Source: Brevibacterium atlanticum (GTDB taxonomy: Bacteria; Actinomycetota; Actinomycetes; Actinomycetales; Brevibacteriaceae). From it: a stretch of DNA of 64,000 nucleotides. Position numbers and translations under genes: made by a program. This document shows positions 42,785-52,256 of this stretch, in pieces. The notes beneath the pieces are model-generated. The model was not told where the DNA came from. It saw only the letters and a program-made list of their open reading frames with translations, and did no database searches. The stretch is taken from contig NZ_CP050152.1 in assembly GCF_011617245.1 (NCBI RefSeq), positions 3,710,503 through 3,774,502 on the forward strand, written 5' to 3'. Numbering within the stretch: position 1 is the stretch's first letter; every line of letters begins with the position of its first letter.

Positions 42785-44200
42785 TCAGCCCACCTCCTTG
42801 AGTTCTGCGTCGGTGTGGACGCTGCGGGCACGATCGCGGTTCTCCGCCCAGTCCGCGGCCGGGCGGGCCGCAGGCAGTCCGATGTTCTCGCGTAGGGACC
42901 CGTCCGGATATTCGGTGCGGTAGACGCCGCGTTCCTGGAGTTCGGGCACGACCTTCGCCACCACCTCGTCGAGTCCGCCCGGGGTGAGGTGGGGGACGAG
43001 GATGAAGCCGTCGGCGGCTCTGGTGCGGACCGCCTCGGCGAGGTCGGTGGCGACCTGGGCCGGGGTGCCGACGTAGGAATGGCGGGTCGAGACCTTGATG
43101 ACGAGTTCGCGGGCGGAGAGCTTCTCGGCCTCGGCGATCTGCCGCCATGACGCGATCGTGGCTTCCGCGTCCTTGATGTGTTTGACCCGTCCCTGGGAGA
43201 TCGATTCCGCTGCCGGCGGGACGTCGGGCAGGGGGCCGTTCGGGTCGAAAGCGGAGAGGTCACGGTCCCAGACGCGTTCGAGGAAGGCAATGGCTCCGGC
43301 CTCGCTGACCTGCTGGGCGGCGACCTCGCGGGAGCGTTCGACCGCCTCGGCGGGGGTGTCGCCGAGGATGATGGACACGCCCGGGTAGATCTTCAGTGAG
43401 TCCTCGGTCCGGCCGTAGCGGGCGAGGCGGGACTTCACGTCCGCGTAGAACTTCCGACCGGATTCGGGGTCGGAGTGGCGGGTGAAGATGACATCGGCCG
43501 AACCGACGGCGAAGTCCCGGCCGGAGTCCGAGTCCCCGGCCTGGAAGACGACGGGGTGCCCGCCGGGCAGTGCGCCGGTGGGGAAGCGGCCGGAGATGTC
43601 GAAGAAGTCGCTGCCATGCGTAAACGACCCGTCGCCGGCGGCGGTGTCCCAGAGTCTCCGGGCGACGTCGATGAAGTCCTCGGCGCGGCGGTAGCGGTCG
43701 GCGTAGTCGAGGTAGCCGCCGCGGCGGAAGTTCTCGCCGGTGAAGGCGTTGGAGGTCGTCACGACGTTCCATGCGGCGCGACCGTTCGAGAGGTGGTCGA
43801 TGGTCGCGAGTCGGCGGGCGATGTCGAAGGGTTCGTTGAATGTCGAGCTCAGTGTGCCGGCCAGGCCGATGTGCTTGGTGACGGCGGCGAGCGCGGAGAG
43901 CACGGCGGTGGTGTTCGGCCGACCGACGACGTCGAGGTCGAAGATCTGGCCCTGGTGTTCGCGCAGGCGCAGGCCTTCGGCGAGGAAGAAGAAGTCGAAG
44001 AGTCCGGCCTCGGCGGTCTTGGCGAGGTGGGAGAAGGAGTCGAATTCGATGTGGCTGCCCGAGGCCGGGTCGGACCACACGGTGGTGTTGTTCACTCCCG
44101 GGAAATGGGCGGCGAAGTGAACCTGCCGCGGCTGCCCGGGAATGGCGGCGGCTGGGGTGTCGGTGCTGCGTCGTTGGTCGGTGCTGCGGAGGTCAGACAT
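42785..44200 (-). CDS. LLM class flavin monooxygenase (NtaA/SnaA/DszA type)
   Basis: Reduced-flavin monooxygenase of 471 residues. The family includes nitrilotriacetate, dibenzothiophene-sulfone and dimethylsulfone monooxygenases. Signature segments are WSDPASGSHIEFDSFSHLAKTAEAGLFDFFFLAEGLRLRE, HLSNGRAAWNVVTTSNAFTGENFRRGGYLDYADRYRRAEDFI, and PVVFQAGDSDSGRDFAVGSADVIFT. The start at MSDLRSTD is taken; further upstream the frame is a shadow of the ABC ATPase. It overlaps the ATPase stop by 8 bases and ends one base before the FMN reductase start, which would provide its FMNH2. A role in C-S bond cleavage for sulfur supply is inferred. Confidence 0.9.
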   Translation of the reverse strand: MSDLRSTDQRRSTDTPAAAIPGQPRQVHFAAHFPGVNNTTVWSDPASGSHIEFDSFSHLAKTAEAGLFDFFFLAEGLRLREHQGQIFDLDVVGRPNTTAVLSALAAVTKHIGLAGTLSSTFNEPFDIARRLATIDHLSNGRAAWNVVTTSNAFTGENFRRGGYLDYADRYRRAEDFIDVARRLWDTAAGDGSFTHGSDFFDISGRFPTGALPGGHPVVFQAGDSDSGRDFAVGSADVIFTRHSDPESGRKFYADVKSRLARYGRTEDSLKIYPGVSIILGDTPAEAVERSREVAAQQVSEAGAIAFLERVWDRDLSAFDPNGPLPDVPPAAESISQGRVKHIKDAEATIASWRQIAEAEKLSARELVIKVSTRHSYVGTPAQVATDLAEAVRTRAADGFILVPHLTPGGLDEVVAKVVPELQERGVYRTEYPDGSLRENIGLPAARPAADWAENRDRARSVHTDAELKEVG

Positions 44201-46127
44201 GGTGCGCTCCTGTCGGGGTCGGGTCGGAGAGAGTGTTCGTGGGGGCGGGTGACTCGACGGTGGTGGCGGCTGCCGCCTCGGCGGCGATGCCGTCGCGGTC
44301 GCCGGTGGCCCGCACAGCCGAGTCGTCGAAGCAGGGCACAGCGTCGATGAGCGCCCGCGTGTAGTCATCCCGGCTCTCGTGCAGCACGCGAGCGGTCGGC
44401 CCGGATCCGACGACGCGACCGTCCTTCATCACGATCACCTCGTCGGCGATCTGTTCGATGACGGCCAGATCGTGGGAGATGAAGAGGTAGGCGACGCCGA
44501 GGCGGGCCTGCAGGTCGACGAGCAGCTGCAGGATCTGTGCCTGCACACCGACGTCGAGTGCCGAGACCGGTTCGTCGAGGATGATCACCTCAGGGTCCAC
44601 CGCCAGCGCCCGCGCGATCGCGAGCCGCTGTCGCTGTCCTCCCGAGAGCTCCCGCGGCGTGCGCCCCAGCAGCGAATGGTCGAGGGCGACGGAGTCGAGC
44701 AGCTCCCGCACCCGGCCCGGCCGGTCGGCACGGCTGCCGATGCGGTGCCCGCGCAGGGGTTCGGTGAGGATCCGCTCGACCGTGTAGTGCGGGTCGAGTG
44801 CGGCCGTCGAGTCCTGGTGCACGTAGCGGACGCGCCGGCCGAGGTCTTTCCGGCGGTAGTCAGTCAGAGCCGTGCCGTGGAGGGTGATCTCGCCGGCGTC
44901 CGCGCGGTCGGCACCGAGCAGGATCCTCGCCGAGGTGGTCTTCCCCGACCCGGATTCGCCGACGATTCCCACCGTCGACCCTGCCCGCAGAGCGATGTCG
45001 AGTCCGTCGACGGCGGGACGGTCCCCGCCGAAGTTCCGCACGATGCCCCGTCCGGACAGGACCACCTCGGTGCTGGTGGGGGCTGCACCGGTCCGGGTGG
45101 CGCCCGAGCTCGGGCTCAGCCGACCCCAGCCGAGGTGCGGAGCCGCAGCGAGCAGTCCCTGCGTGTACGCGTGCTGAGGCTGGGCGAGGACACGGCTGGT
45201 GGGCCCGGTCTCGACGATGCGGCCGGCCTGCATGACGATGAGTTCGTCCGCGCGCTCCTTCGCGACCCCGAGGTCGTGGGTGATGAGCACGAGCGCGGTC
45301 TGCGATTCGGCGACGAGGCCGCTGAGCACGTCGAGGACCTGCTTGGCGACGGTGGCGTCGAGCGCCGAGGTGGGTTCGTCGGCGATGATGAGCGCCGGCC
45401 GCGCGGCGATCGCATTGGCGATGAGCACGCGCTGGCGCTGCCCGCCGGAGAGTTCATGCGGATACCGTGCCCCGTGGGTCTCGGGGTCGAGTCCGACGGC
45501 GGTGAGCACCTCGGTGATACGGGGTCCGATCTGCGGTTTCGCATAACCGTTGACGCTCAGGGTTTCGGTCAGGGCGGAGGCGATCGTGCGCACCGGGTTG
45601 AGACCGGCGCCCGCGTCCTGCGGCACATAGGCGATCCCCGTGCCGAGGATCCGCTGCCAGGTGCGCGGCTTCGCCCCGATGAGATCCTCGCCGAGGTGGC
45701 TCTGCGTTCTCGCGTCGACCGTCGTCCCGGCCGGGAGGAGTCCGGTCAGGGCGGCGGCGGTCGTCGACTTCCCGGACCCGGACTCTCCGACGATGGCGAG
45801 AGTGCCGCCGGGGGCCAGGGTGAGGTCGACGTCGGTGATCGCCGGGGTGGTCGCACCGGGGTAGGTCACGCTCAGGCCGGTGACCTCGAGGACGTGTGGA
45901 CCCCGGGGCGGGCTCTTGTGGGTCGTCTCGGCGACGGCCGTCTCGGCGGCGTTCGTCTGATGCGCCGAGGCGGGGACCGCCGTATCTCGGGGTGTGCCCT
46001 CGGCGGGGGCGTCGGTGCCGGTCGACTCCGTGCGGGTTGCGTCGTCGGTCGGGCCGGCGTGGTCGTCATCGAGGAGTTCGGTTCCGGCACCGGCTGCGGG
46101 CCAGGCGAGGAGATCGGTGTTGATCAT
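44193..46127 (-). CDS. ABC transporter ATPase with two fused nucleotide-binding domains (DppD-DppF type)
   Basis: Energises the importer formed with the two permeases upstream. It has 644 residues. Domain 1 (about 75-330) has Walker A GESGSGKST, signature LSGGQRQR, and Walker B LIIADEPTSALD. Domain 2 (about 360-600) has GESGSGKTT, LSGGQRQRLAIARAL, and VIILDEPVSALD. Both are complete and of the oligopeptide/nickel importer subfamily. Residues 1-72 are a low-complexity Thr/Ala/Glu leader. The ATG at 46127 overlaps the permease stop by four bases and has GAAGGAA upstream. Confidence 0.93.
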   Translation of the reverse strand: MINTDLLAWPAAGAGTELLDDDHAGPTDDATRTESTGTDAPAEGTPRDTAVPASAHQTNAAETAVAETTHKSPPRGPHVLEVTGLSVTYPGATTPAITDVDLTLAPGGTLAIVGESGSGKSTTAAALTGLLPAGTTVDARTQSHLGEDLIGAKPRTWQRILGTGIAYVPQDAGAGLNPVRTIASALTETLSVNGYAKPQIGPRITEVLTAVGLDPETHGARYPHELSGGQRQRVLIANAIAARPALIIADEPTSALDATVAKQVLDVLSGLVAESQTALVLITHDLGVAKERADELIVMQAGRIVETGPTSRVLAQPQHAYTQGLLAAAPHLGWGRLSPSSGATRTGAAPTSTEVVLSGRGIVRNFGGDRPAVDGLDIALRAGSTVGIVGESGSGKTTSARILLGADRADAGEITLHGTALTDYRRKDLGRRVRYVHQDSTAALDPHYTVERILTEPLRGHRIGSRADRPGRVRELLDSVALDHSLLGRTPRELSGGQRQRLAIARALAVDPEVIILDEPVSALDVGVQAQILQLLVDLQARLGVAYLFISHDLAVIEQIADEVIVMKDGRVVGSGPTARVLHESRDDYTRALIDAVPCFDDSAVRATGDRDGIAAEAAAATTVESPAPTNTLSDPTPTGAHHV

Positions 46128-47080
46128 CGGAATTCCTTCTCGGAGTTGACGGCGTGGGAGAGTCGGTTGGCGGCGAGCACGACGGCGGCGACGACGAGTC
46201 CGGGGAACGTCGTCATCCACCAGGCGGCGGCGAGGAAGTCACGGCCTTCGGAGACGAGCAGTCCCCATTCGGGCTGCGGCGGCGGGGCACCGAAACCGAG
46301 GAAGCTCAATGCGGAGACGGCGAGCACCGCGGATCCGAACTCGAGGGCGAGCAGCGCCCCGATCGGACCTCTGACCTGGGGCAGGATGTGTCGGGCGAGG
46401 ACCGAGGCGGCGGAGAGTCCATCGGCGCGGGCGGCGCGGACGAATTCGGTCGACCGCCACCGGATCACCTCGGCGCGGGTGAGGCGTGCGAACGAGGGCA
46501 CGGCCGCGACGCCGACGGCCACGGCGACATTGAGGGTGCCGAAGCCCAGCGCGGTGATCACGGCCATCGACAGCAGCAGACCGGGCACGGCCTGGAGGAC
46601 GTCGACGGTGCGCATGAAGATCGCATCGACGACCCCGGTGAAGAATCCGGAGAGCAGACCGATGAGGACCCCCGCACCGACCCCGATGAGGACGGCGGCG
46701 AGGCTGGCCGACAGCGTCTGCGCCGAACCGTGGACGGTGCGGGCGAAGACGTCACGACCGAGCTGATCGGTGCCGAAGATGTGCTCGGTACCCGGCGGCA
46801 GAAGCCGGTCGGCAGGGTTTCCGGTGAGCGGGTCGACGCTGGTGAGCAGCGTGGGCCAGAGAGCGGCGAGTGCCGCGAGACCGAGGACGATGATCCCGAT
46901 GACCTCGACGATCCCGATCCTCGAGGCTCCCACCGCCGAGGTGAGGCGACGCAGGCCGCCGGGACCGCCGCCGCGGGTCAGATCGCTGCCGCCGGTGATG
47001 TGGTCGTCGTGGACATGGTCCGCACCGGACTCGGGTGGAACCGTCTGGGAGTTCTTCTGCAGTTCGGTGGCCAGGCTCAT
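46124..47080 (-). CDS. ABC transporter permease (DppC type)
   Basis: Inner-membrane subunit of the peptide/opine/nickel family importer, 318 residues. About six helices are visible. The N-terminal segment LLPPGTEHIFGTDQLGRDVFARTVHGSAQTL is the DppC hallmark. The cytoplasmic EAA loop that contacts the ATPase reads RADGLSAASVLARHILPQVRGPI. The start at MSLATELQ overlaps the DppB-type gene by four bases, and the stop overlaps the ATPase start likewise. Confidence 0.93.
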   Translation of the reverse strand: MSLATELQKNSQTVPPESGADHVHDDHITGGSDLTRGGGPGGLRRLTSAVGASRIGIVEVIGIIVLGLAALAALWPTLLTSVDPLTGNPADRLLPPGTEHIFGTDQLGRDVFARTVHGSAQTLSASLAAVLIGVGAGVLIGLLSGFFTGVVDAIFMRTVDVLQAVPGLLLSMAVITALGFGTLNVAVAVGVAAVPSFARLTRAEVIRWRSTEFVRAARADGLSAASVLARHILPQVRGPIGALLALEFGSAVLAVSALSFLGFGAPPPQPEWGLLVSEGRDFLAAAWWMTTFPGLVVAAVVLAANRLSHAVNSEKEFR

Positions 47081-48099
47081 GCGCGCACTCCTTCCGTCTC
47101 TTCGATACGGTCGGCCGCCTCGGCGGGGGTGCTCGCGTCTGTCGATTCGGTCTTTCGGCGTGCGGCACGCAGCCGTGGATCGAGCAGCGGATAGGTGAGG
47201 TCGGTGATGAGGTTGACGAGGACGAACACAGCCGCGGCGAAGAGGACGATGCCTTGGACGAGCGGGATGTCCTGCCCGGTCACGGCGGTCTGGGCGAGGC
47301 GACCGAGTCCCTGCCGGGAGAATACGTTCTCGACGACGACGGACCCGGCCAGCGCCTGGCCGAACAGCACCCCGCCCATGGTCAGCGCCGGCAGCAGCGC
47401 CACGGGCAGGGCCTGACGCAGCAGCAGCCGCAGGCGGGTGTACCCCGAGGCGGTAAAGGTCGTGACGAAGGGTTGGATCCATGCGTTCTGCAGTGACCGG
47501 AACAGGACCTGGGCGATGATCGCCGACAGCGGGATCGCCAAGGTCACGGCCGGCAGCACGATGGCGGCCGGAGTGCCGGTGCCGACCGCGGGGAAGAGCG
47601 GGATGCGGAAGGAGAAGACCTGCAGCAGCATGAGTCCGACCCAGAAGGTCGGCAGAGCGACGCCGAGCCCCGGCAGAGCCGCCAGGGTATCGCGCAGCCA
47701 GGGCCGGCGGGTCAGGGTCGCCGTCACGGCGATGACGACCCCGACGATCAGTGCGAGACCCAGAGCCAACGCGGCGAGAGCGAGCGTCGAGGGCAGGGCT
47801 GAGGCGATCGCCTCGGTGACGGGGGCGCCTGTCTGGATCGAGGTGCCGAAGTCGAGTCGGACGACGGCGAACACGGCGAGCAGGTACTGGATGGGCAGCG
47901 GCTGGTCGAGGTTGAACTCGGCACGGAGCCGTTCCACCTCGGCGGGATCGATGTTCTGCAGCTCTCCACCGGCGCCGAGCATCGTGGTGACCGGATCGCC
48001 GGGCAGCCAGTAGAGGAGGAAGAAGCTGAGGGTGAACGCGATCCACAGCACCAGCAGCCCTTGGGCGAGGCGAGAGGCGAGATAGCGCAGACTCATCAC
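47077..48099 (-). CDS. ABC transporter permease (DppB type)
   Basis: Partner permease of 340 residues. The N-terminus RYLASRLAQGLLVLWIAFTLSFFLLYWLPGDPV is typical of DppB, followed by a periplasmic loop and about five more helices. The EAA motif region reads SGYTRLRLLLRQALPVALLPALTMGG. ATG codons at 48099 and 48096 are both possible, and either overlaps the binding-protein stop. The C-terminal tail carries low-complexity Thr/Ala/Glu residues. Confidence 0.93.
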   Translation of the reverse strand: MMSLRYLASRLAQGLLVLWIAFTLSFFLLYWLPGDPVTTMLGAGGELQNIDPAEVERLRAEFNLDQPLPIQYLLAVFAVVRLDFGTSIQTGAPVTEAIASALPSTLALAALALGLALIVGVVIAVTATLTRRPWLRDTLAALPGLGVALPTFWVGLMLLQVFSFRIPLFPAVGTGTPAAIVLPAVTLAIPLSAIIAQVLFRSLQNAWIQPFVTTFTASGYTRLRLLLRQALPVALLPALTMGGVLFGQALAGSVVVENVFSRQGLGRLAQTAVTGQDIPLVQGIVLFAAAVFVLVNLITDLTYPLLDPRLRAARRKTESTDASTPAEAADRIEETEGVRA

Positions 48100-49733
48100 T
48101 GTTCACCGTCCAGCCAGGTGTCGTAGAGCTGGAAGCGCGATGAGGCTTCGTACTTGAAGTCGTGGACGTTCTCTCCCGTGCCGATGACTCCGGAGAGTTC
48201 GACGATCGGAACAGAGTAGCCTTCGTCGATGAGGATCTTCGCCGCCTTGGTGAAGTCCGCCGTACGCTCCTTCTCATCAAGGGTCGAGGTGGTGCGGGCG
48301 AGGATCTTGTCGAGCTCTTCCGCCTTCTTCCTCTCGTTGCCGTTCTGCTCGCTGACGCCGAAGTAGTTGCGCAGCACGTCACCGTCGGCTCTGGTGAGAT
48401 TGCCGAAGGTCAGCTCCTCTTTGCCCTCCGCCTGCTGAGCAGTCACCTCGGCGGTGGTCTTCTTCTCGAGCTTGAGGTCGAAGCCGATCTCCCGCAGCTG
48501 CTGCTGGACGAGCTCGAGGAACGACGCATCCTGCCAGTAGGTCAGGGTCACGCTCAGCGGTGTGCCGTCCTTGACCCGGATGCCGTCGTCACCGACTTTC
48601 CATCCGTCGTCCTCAAGGAGCTTCTTGGCACCGTCGGGATCGTAGGCCAGGAGGTCGGAGAGGTCTTCGTACTCAGGAGTCGACTTCGCCAGCACCGAGG
48701 TGGCCGGAGCCTGGTGTGCGGAGATCACACTCTTGAGCTGATCACGGTCGATGCCTTTGACGAGAGCCTGGCGCACCGCCTTGTCCTTGGTGATCTTCCC
48801 GGTGACCTTGGGCACGAGGTTGTAGACGACGCCGGGGTTCGGGCGGGAGGCGATGCCCAGCCCCTGCGCCTCGAGGGTCTTCTCATCCTGGGACTGGACG
48901 GAGAAGTCGACGTCGACCTGTCCCGAGAGCAGCGAGCCGTTGCGCACCGAGGCTTCGGGGACGATCGAGAATTCGATGCCGTCGAGGTGAGCCGGTCCTT
49001 CGTGCTCGGCGATCGATGACGGCCAGTCGTAGTCGTCGAACCGGGCGAGCTTGATCGCCTTGTTGTGTTCGAAGGACTTCAACTGGAACGGGCCCGTACC
49101 CACGAGGTCTCCGGTGCACCGCTCCTCTGCGGACTTCGCGAGCGTGTCAGAGGAGTAGAAGCCCAGCGACATCGTCGACGTCGCCTGCAGGAACTGGGCG
49201 TTGGACTTGTCGAAAGTGAAGGTGACGGTCTGCTTGTCGGGAGTCTTGATCGACTTCAATCCGTCGAGATAGGTCTGACCGAGGGAGGCTTTCGCCCCGA
49301 GGTCCTGAATCGCTTCGAAATTCTCCTTCACCGAGGCGGAGGTGAAGTCAGTGCCGTCCTGGAACTTCACCCCATCGCGGAGATGGAAGGTGAAGGTCTT
49401 CGCGTCCTCGGAGACATCCCAGCTCTCGGCCAGCCACGGCTTGATCTCCTGCGTCTCGGGGTCCTGGTCGGTCAGCGAGTCGGTGATCTGACGAGTGACA
49501 TTGAGCGTGACGTTCGTGCCCTGCTGCTGCCCGTCGAGGCAGGTCGGGTCGACGTCGTAGGCGATCTTCAGTGTGCCGCCGTCCTGAGGTTCTGCGTTCT
49601 CGTCTTCGGCCGCCGCCGAACCGGAGCAGCCGGCGAGGAGGAGGGACCCGGCTGCGAGCACGGCGAAACCGAAGCGGGCGCGACGCCGCGGTGAGGCCGT
49701 CGGAGCGGCGGCGGAAGAGGCGAAGGAGGTCAT
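48096..49733 (-). CDS. ABC transporter substrate-binding lipoprotein (SBP_bac_5 family)
   Basis: Extracytoplasmic receptor of the importer, 545 residues. A lipoprotein signal peptide ends in LLAGC (residues 32-36), and Cys36 would be lipidated. The mature protein shows the family pattern DGGTLKIAYDVDPTCLDGQQQG, TFHLRDGVKFQDGTDFTSASVKENFEAI, and VGTGPFQLKSFEHNKAIKLARFDDYDW. It is the first gene of the minus-strand operon importer-LLM-FMN reductase-LLM-FAD protein, whose expression is therefore driven from the gap 49734-50249. The ATG is preceded by a weak site only. The ligand is unknown. An organosulfur compound is suggested by the following genes and nearby metB. Confidence 0.92.
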   Translation of the reverse strand: MTSFASSAAAPTASPRRRARFGFAVLAAGSLLLAGCSGSAAAEDENAEPQDGGTLKIAYDVDPTCLDGQQQGTNVTLNVTRQITDSLTDQDPETQEIKPWLAESWDVSEDAKTFTFHLRDGVKFQDGTDFTSASVKENFEAIQDLGAKASLGQTYLDGLKSIKTPDKQTVTFTFDKSNAQFLQATSTMSLGFYSSDTLAKSAEERCTGDLVGTGPFQLKSFEHNKAIKLARFDDYDWPSSIAEHEGPAHLDGIEFSIVPEASVRNGSLLSGQVDVDFSVQSQDEKTLEAQGLGIASRPNPGVVYNLVPKVTGKITKDKAVRQALVKGIDRDQLKSVISAHQAPATSVLAKSTPEYEDLSDLLAYDPDGAKKLLEDDGWKVGDDGIRVKDGTPLSVTLTYWQDASFLELVQQQLREIGFDLKLEKKTTAEVTAQQAEGKEELTFGNLTRADGDVLRNYFGVSEQNGNERKKAEELDKILARTTSTLDEKERTADFTKAAKILIDEGYSVPIVELSGVIGTGENVHDFKYEASSRFQLYDTWLDGEQ

Positions 49734-49837
49734 GGGTGTCCTGTGTGGTATCGAAGGTGAGGTTGATGTCAGCGATGCGTGCGAGAGCAGCTGTGGGTGG
49801 GAGCGCGGGATCGCGGCTAGGGGTTCCCGGGCGAAAT

Positions 49838-49883
49838 GACTGCCCAATCAGCAGAGATTGCTCAACACACAATCTGAGCAGTC
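49838..49883. promoter_or_regulatory. Nested inverted repeats upstream of the importer operon
   Basis: An outer pair GACTGC (49838-49843) / GCAGTC (49878-49883) encloses an inner pair AGATTG (49855-49860) / CAATCT (49870-49875). The motif ATTGCTCAACA (49857-49867) recurs at 50173-50183. This lies about 105 bases before the binding-protein ATG and may be a leader structure or regulator site. The rest of the 516-base gap (49734-50249) has no convincing gene. Confidence 0.45.
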
Positions 49884-50170
49884 GGGTGCTGATGATGCTC
49901 CTGCGGATCCAAGCACTGCGGGGATGCCCTACGCTGCCATTGCCGACCGGGGAGACCGCGAGTGATCAGCCCGCAACGAGCGCTCGGTCGCCGAATGGGG
50001 CGAGACAATCAGCTCTTGACTTGCCGAAACATCGGCATGGGCATCTGACAATCAAGAGCTTCGAACCGCGCGGACAGCGCCCAGGTCTGTGAGTTCTTAA
50101 AAGCGATCATCATGTCCCCTGGTGAAGTGATGCCGTGTTTCGTTGACGATGATCACGGTACCAGTAATCC

Positions 50171-50190
50171 ATATTGCTCAACAATATTGA
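50171..50190. promoter_or_regulatory. Second ATTGCTCAACA site with dyad
   Basis: ATATTGCTCAACAATATTGA contains the dyads ATATTG/CAATAT and CTCAA/TTGAG and shares ATTGCTCAACA with 49857-49867, 316 bases away. It is AT-rich against the local background and lies just downstream of the acyltransferase stop. It could be a distal operator for the importer operon or part of the acyltransferase terminator. Confidence 0.35.
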
Positions 50191-50249
50191 GTCTCAGAAA
50201 TCGTCACTCTCCGTCACATTCGACGCCCGACCCGCATCACAGAAGGCGC

Positions 50250-52121
50250 TCACGCACCTCCCTGGTGCACCGCAGGAGAAGATCTGATCGGCCTGGACCA
50301 CCCCGGACCAGTTGGACCAGTGGTGGATTCCAGCGCCGCTGTCCCTGCGCGTCGACGCCCTCGAGCTCTCTCCCGGTGGAGCGTTCTCCACTCGGATGAG
50401 TGCAAACGGGACGAACTGGCATCCGCATGTCGACGCTGTGGAGTGACCCTGGCTCCCTGAGCGGCCCCGGCCCTCGAGTCGAGACCCGCGGCGATGATGA
50501 GCGATCCCGTCAGCAGGATGAGGGCCGTCACCGTCCAGATCATCGGCGCAATCCCGATGAGAAGGGCGATGGCGATGCCGGCGGTGGCTGCAGCGACTGC
50601 GATCACCGCACGGACCCGAGGAGGCACCACACGACCCCGGGCAGTCAGCGTCTGAACCTCGGGAGGCACCGCGCGGACCTGAGGAGTCGGGCCGGCATCT
50701 CGCGGCGCTTCTCGTCCGGCCGCGCCCGTATTCCCACGCATCTCGCGAAGAAGGCGGCCGATCCCGCGGCCCGTCGCAGCCAGTCGACGTTCGGAGGGGA
50801 CAGGAATCCGCGCGGTCACCATGGCGACAAGTGCCGAGAGTCCAATGACGACGAACAGCCACGGCAACCTCGAGGCCCACCACCAGCCGGAACCGATCTC
50901 AGGCAGGACGAATCCGGCCAAACCCGGATGTCCCCACACTGTCGGAATTCCCGACACTGTCTGTGCCAGAGCGCCGAGGCCGCCGATGAGGACGATGACC
51001 ACGCTCATGTGCCAGAGATAGACGTGCATCCCGTATCGGTTGCCCCAGTCGATGACCCGATGCCAGATCTGCGCGCGGAGGACTCGGGGGTCGAAGGCCG
51101 CCTCATCGCCGGTGATGTCGGCTTCACTGCCGCTCGGAACGGCGAGCATCCGGTTCAGCCGTACGTGGACGAGCCGCAGCGCGCACAACTGGACCACGCC
51201 GAGCAGGACAAGAGCGCCGGTGGGCGGGTTGAGATTGACGAGCATGTCCGGGCTGTAGACCCCCGCGGAGACGAGCCCTGCCAGGGTCAGCAGCGCGGTC
51301 ACCAGCATCGTCCACGTCCGCAGCCTGCGCACCGGTCGTTCGAGGGCGTCGGCGTAGACGAAGCCGAGCTGCTGGATCAGCGGCCACACGAGGATGAAGT
51401 TGAGATATCCGAGTCCGTACACCCCGCTCACCGCGACCAGGACGTCGACGACGATGACGGAACCGGCGAGGACGGCGAGGGACCGCCTCGGCGATCGTTC
51501 ATGGAAATACACCGCCAGCGGCACCAGGCTGGTGAGGCCGACGTAGACGGCCAGGAACCACAGCGGTTGGCCGATTCGGCGGCTCGCCTCGCTCAGCAAG
51601 TCGGCGGGGACGCCGAGTTCCGAGGCCACCGACAGGGCGAGGCCGGCGAGCGCGATGAGCATGCTGACCGGGACGAGTAAGCGGCGCAGGCGTGCGCGGA
51701 GGTGATCGGCCCAGGTGCCGCCTCGGGCGCGTGTGCGGCGCCAGCCGATGATACCCGCGCAGCCGCCGATGACGAAGAACAGGGGCATGACCTGGAAGAA
51801 CCAGGATGCGGTGGTGAAACCGGCGGTGCCGGCCAGCGCGACGGTGGGCTGCACGGCGCCACCCGGACCGAGCACGGCTGTGCTCATCATCGAGTGGAGG
51901 ACGACCACGACGATGAGGCAGCCGAAGCGGACGAGGTCGATGGCCGGGTCCCGGCGGGAGTGGGCTGGGTCTCGACGGGGGCGGGCTGTGTTTCGGCGGG
52001 ATCGAGTCGTGTCGGGTTCCGGTGCAGCGCTCGTGACCGGCCTTGTGCTGTGAGCGAGACTCCCGCTCGGTGCCGGTGGTCCCCCGCTCGGTGCCGGTGG
52101 TTCATTGAGTGTGAGTGACAT
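50250..52121 (-). CDS. Acyltransferase 3 family membrane protein
   Basis: Integral membrane acyltransferase of the OafA/acyltransferase-3 type, 623 residues. About ten helices are visible. The catalytic region near the first helix reads IDLVRFGCLIVVVVLHSMM, with the conserved His after the first helix. VMPLFFVIGGCAGIIGW and IGQPLWFLAVYVGLTSLVPLA follow. It would acylate a cell-surface or secreted glycan with an acyl group from the cytoplasm. Residues 1-60 hold short repeats (PPAPSG; RRDPAHSRRDPA), and the C-terminal ~110 residues include two further hydrophobic helices and an Arg-rich tail. It is monocistronic, and its acceptor is unknown. Confidence 0.85.
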   Translation of the reverse strand: MSLTLNEPPAPSGGPPAPSGSLAHSTRPVTSAAPEPDTTRSRRNTARPRRDPAHSRRDPAIDLVRFGCLIVVVVLHSMMSTAVLGPGGAVQPTVALAGTAGFTTASWFFQVMPLFFVIGGCAGIIGWRRTRARGGTWADHLRARLRRLLVPVSMLIALAGLALSVASELGVPADLLSEASRRIGQPLWFLAVYVGLTSLVPLAVYFHERSPRRSLAVLAGSVIVVDVLVAVSGVYGLGYLNFILVWPLIQQLGFVYADALERPVRRLRTWTMLVTALLTLAGLVSAGVYSPDMLVNLNPPTGALVLLGVVQLCALRLVHVRLNRMLAVPSGSEADITGDEAAFDPRVLRAQIWHRVIDWGNRYGMHVYLWHMSVVIVLIGGLGALAQTVSGIPTVWGHPGLAGFVLPEIGSGWWWASRLPWLFVVIGLSALVAMVTARIPVPSERRLAATGRGIGRLLREMRGNTGAAGREAPRDAGPTPQVRAVPPEVQTLTARGRVVPPRVRAVIAVAAATAGIAIALLIGIAPMIWTVTALILLTGSLIIAAGLDSRAGAAQGARVTPQRRHADASSSRLHSSEWRTLHRERARGRRRAGTAALESTTGPTGPGWSRPIRSSPAVHQGGA

Positions 52122-52256
52122 GTCGGTCCTTCGTCCGGGTCGATCAGGTGCGATGACACCGAAGTTAGGAACCGGATGCCTCCCGCCGCATCACGCCAGA
52201 GGGGCGTTCTCGACTCCGCCGCCCCATACTTTCGAGTGATGCCGGCCGCCGACCTC

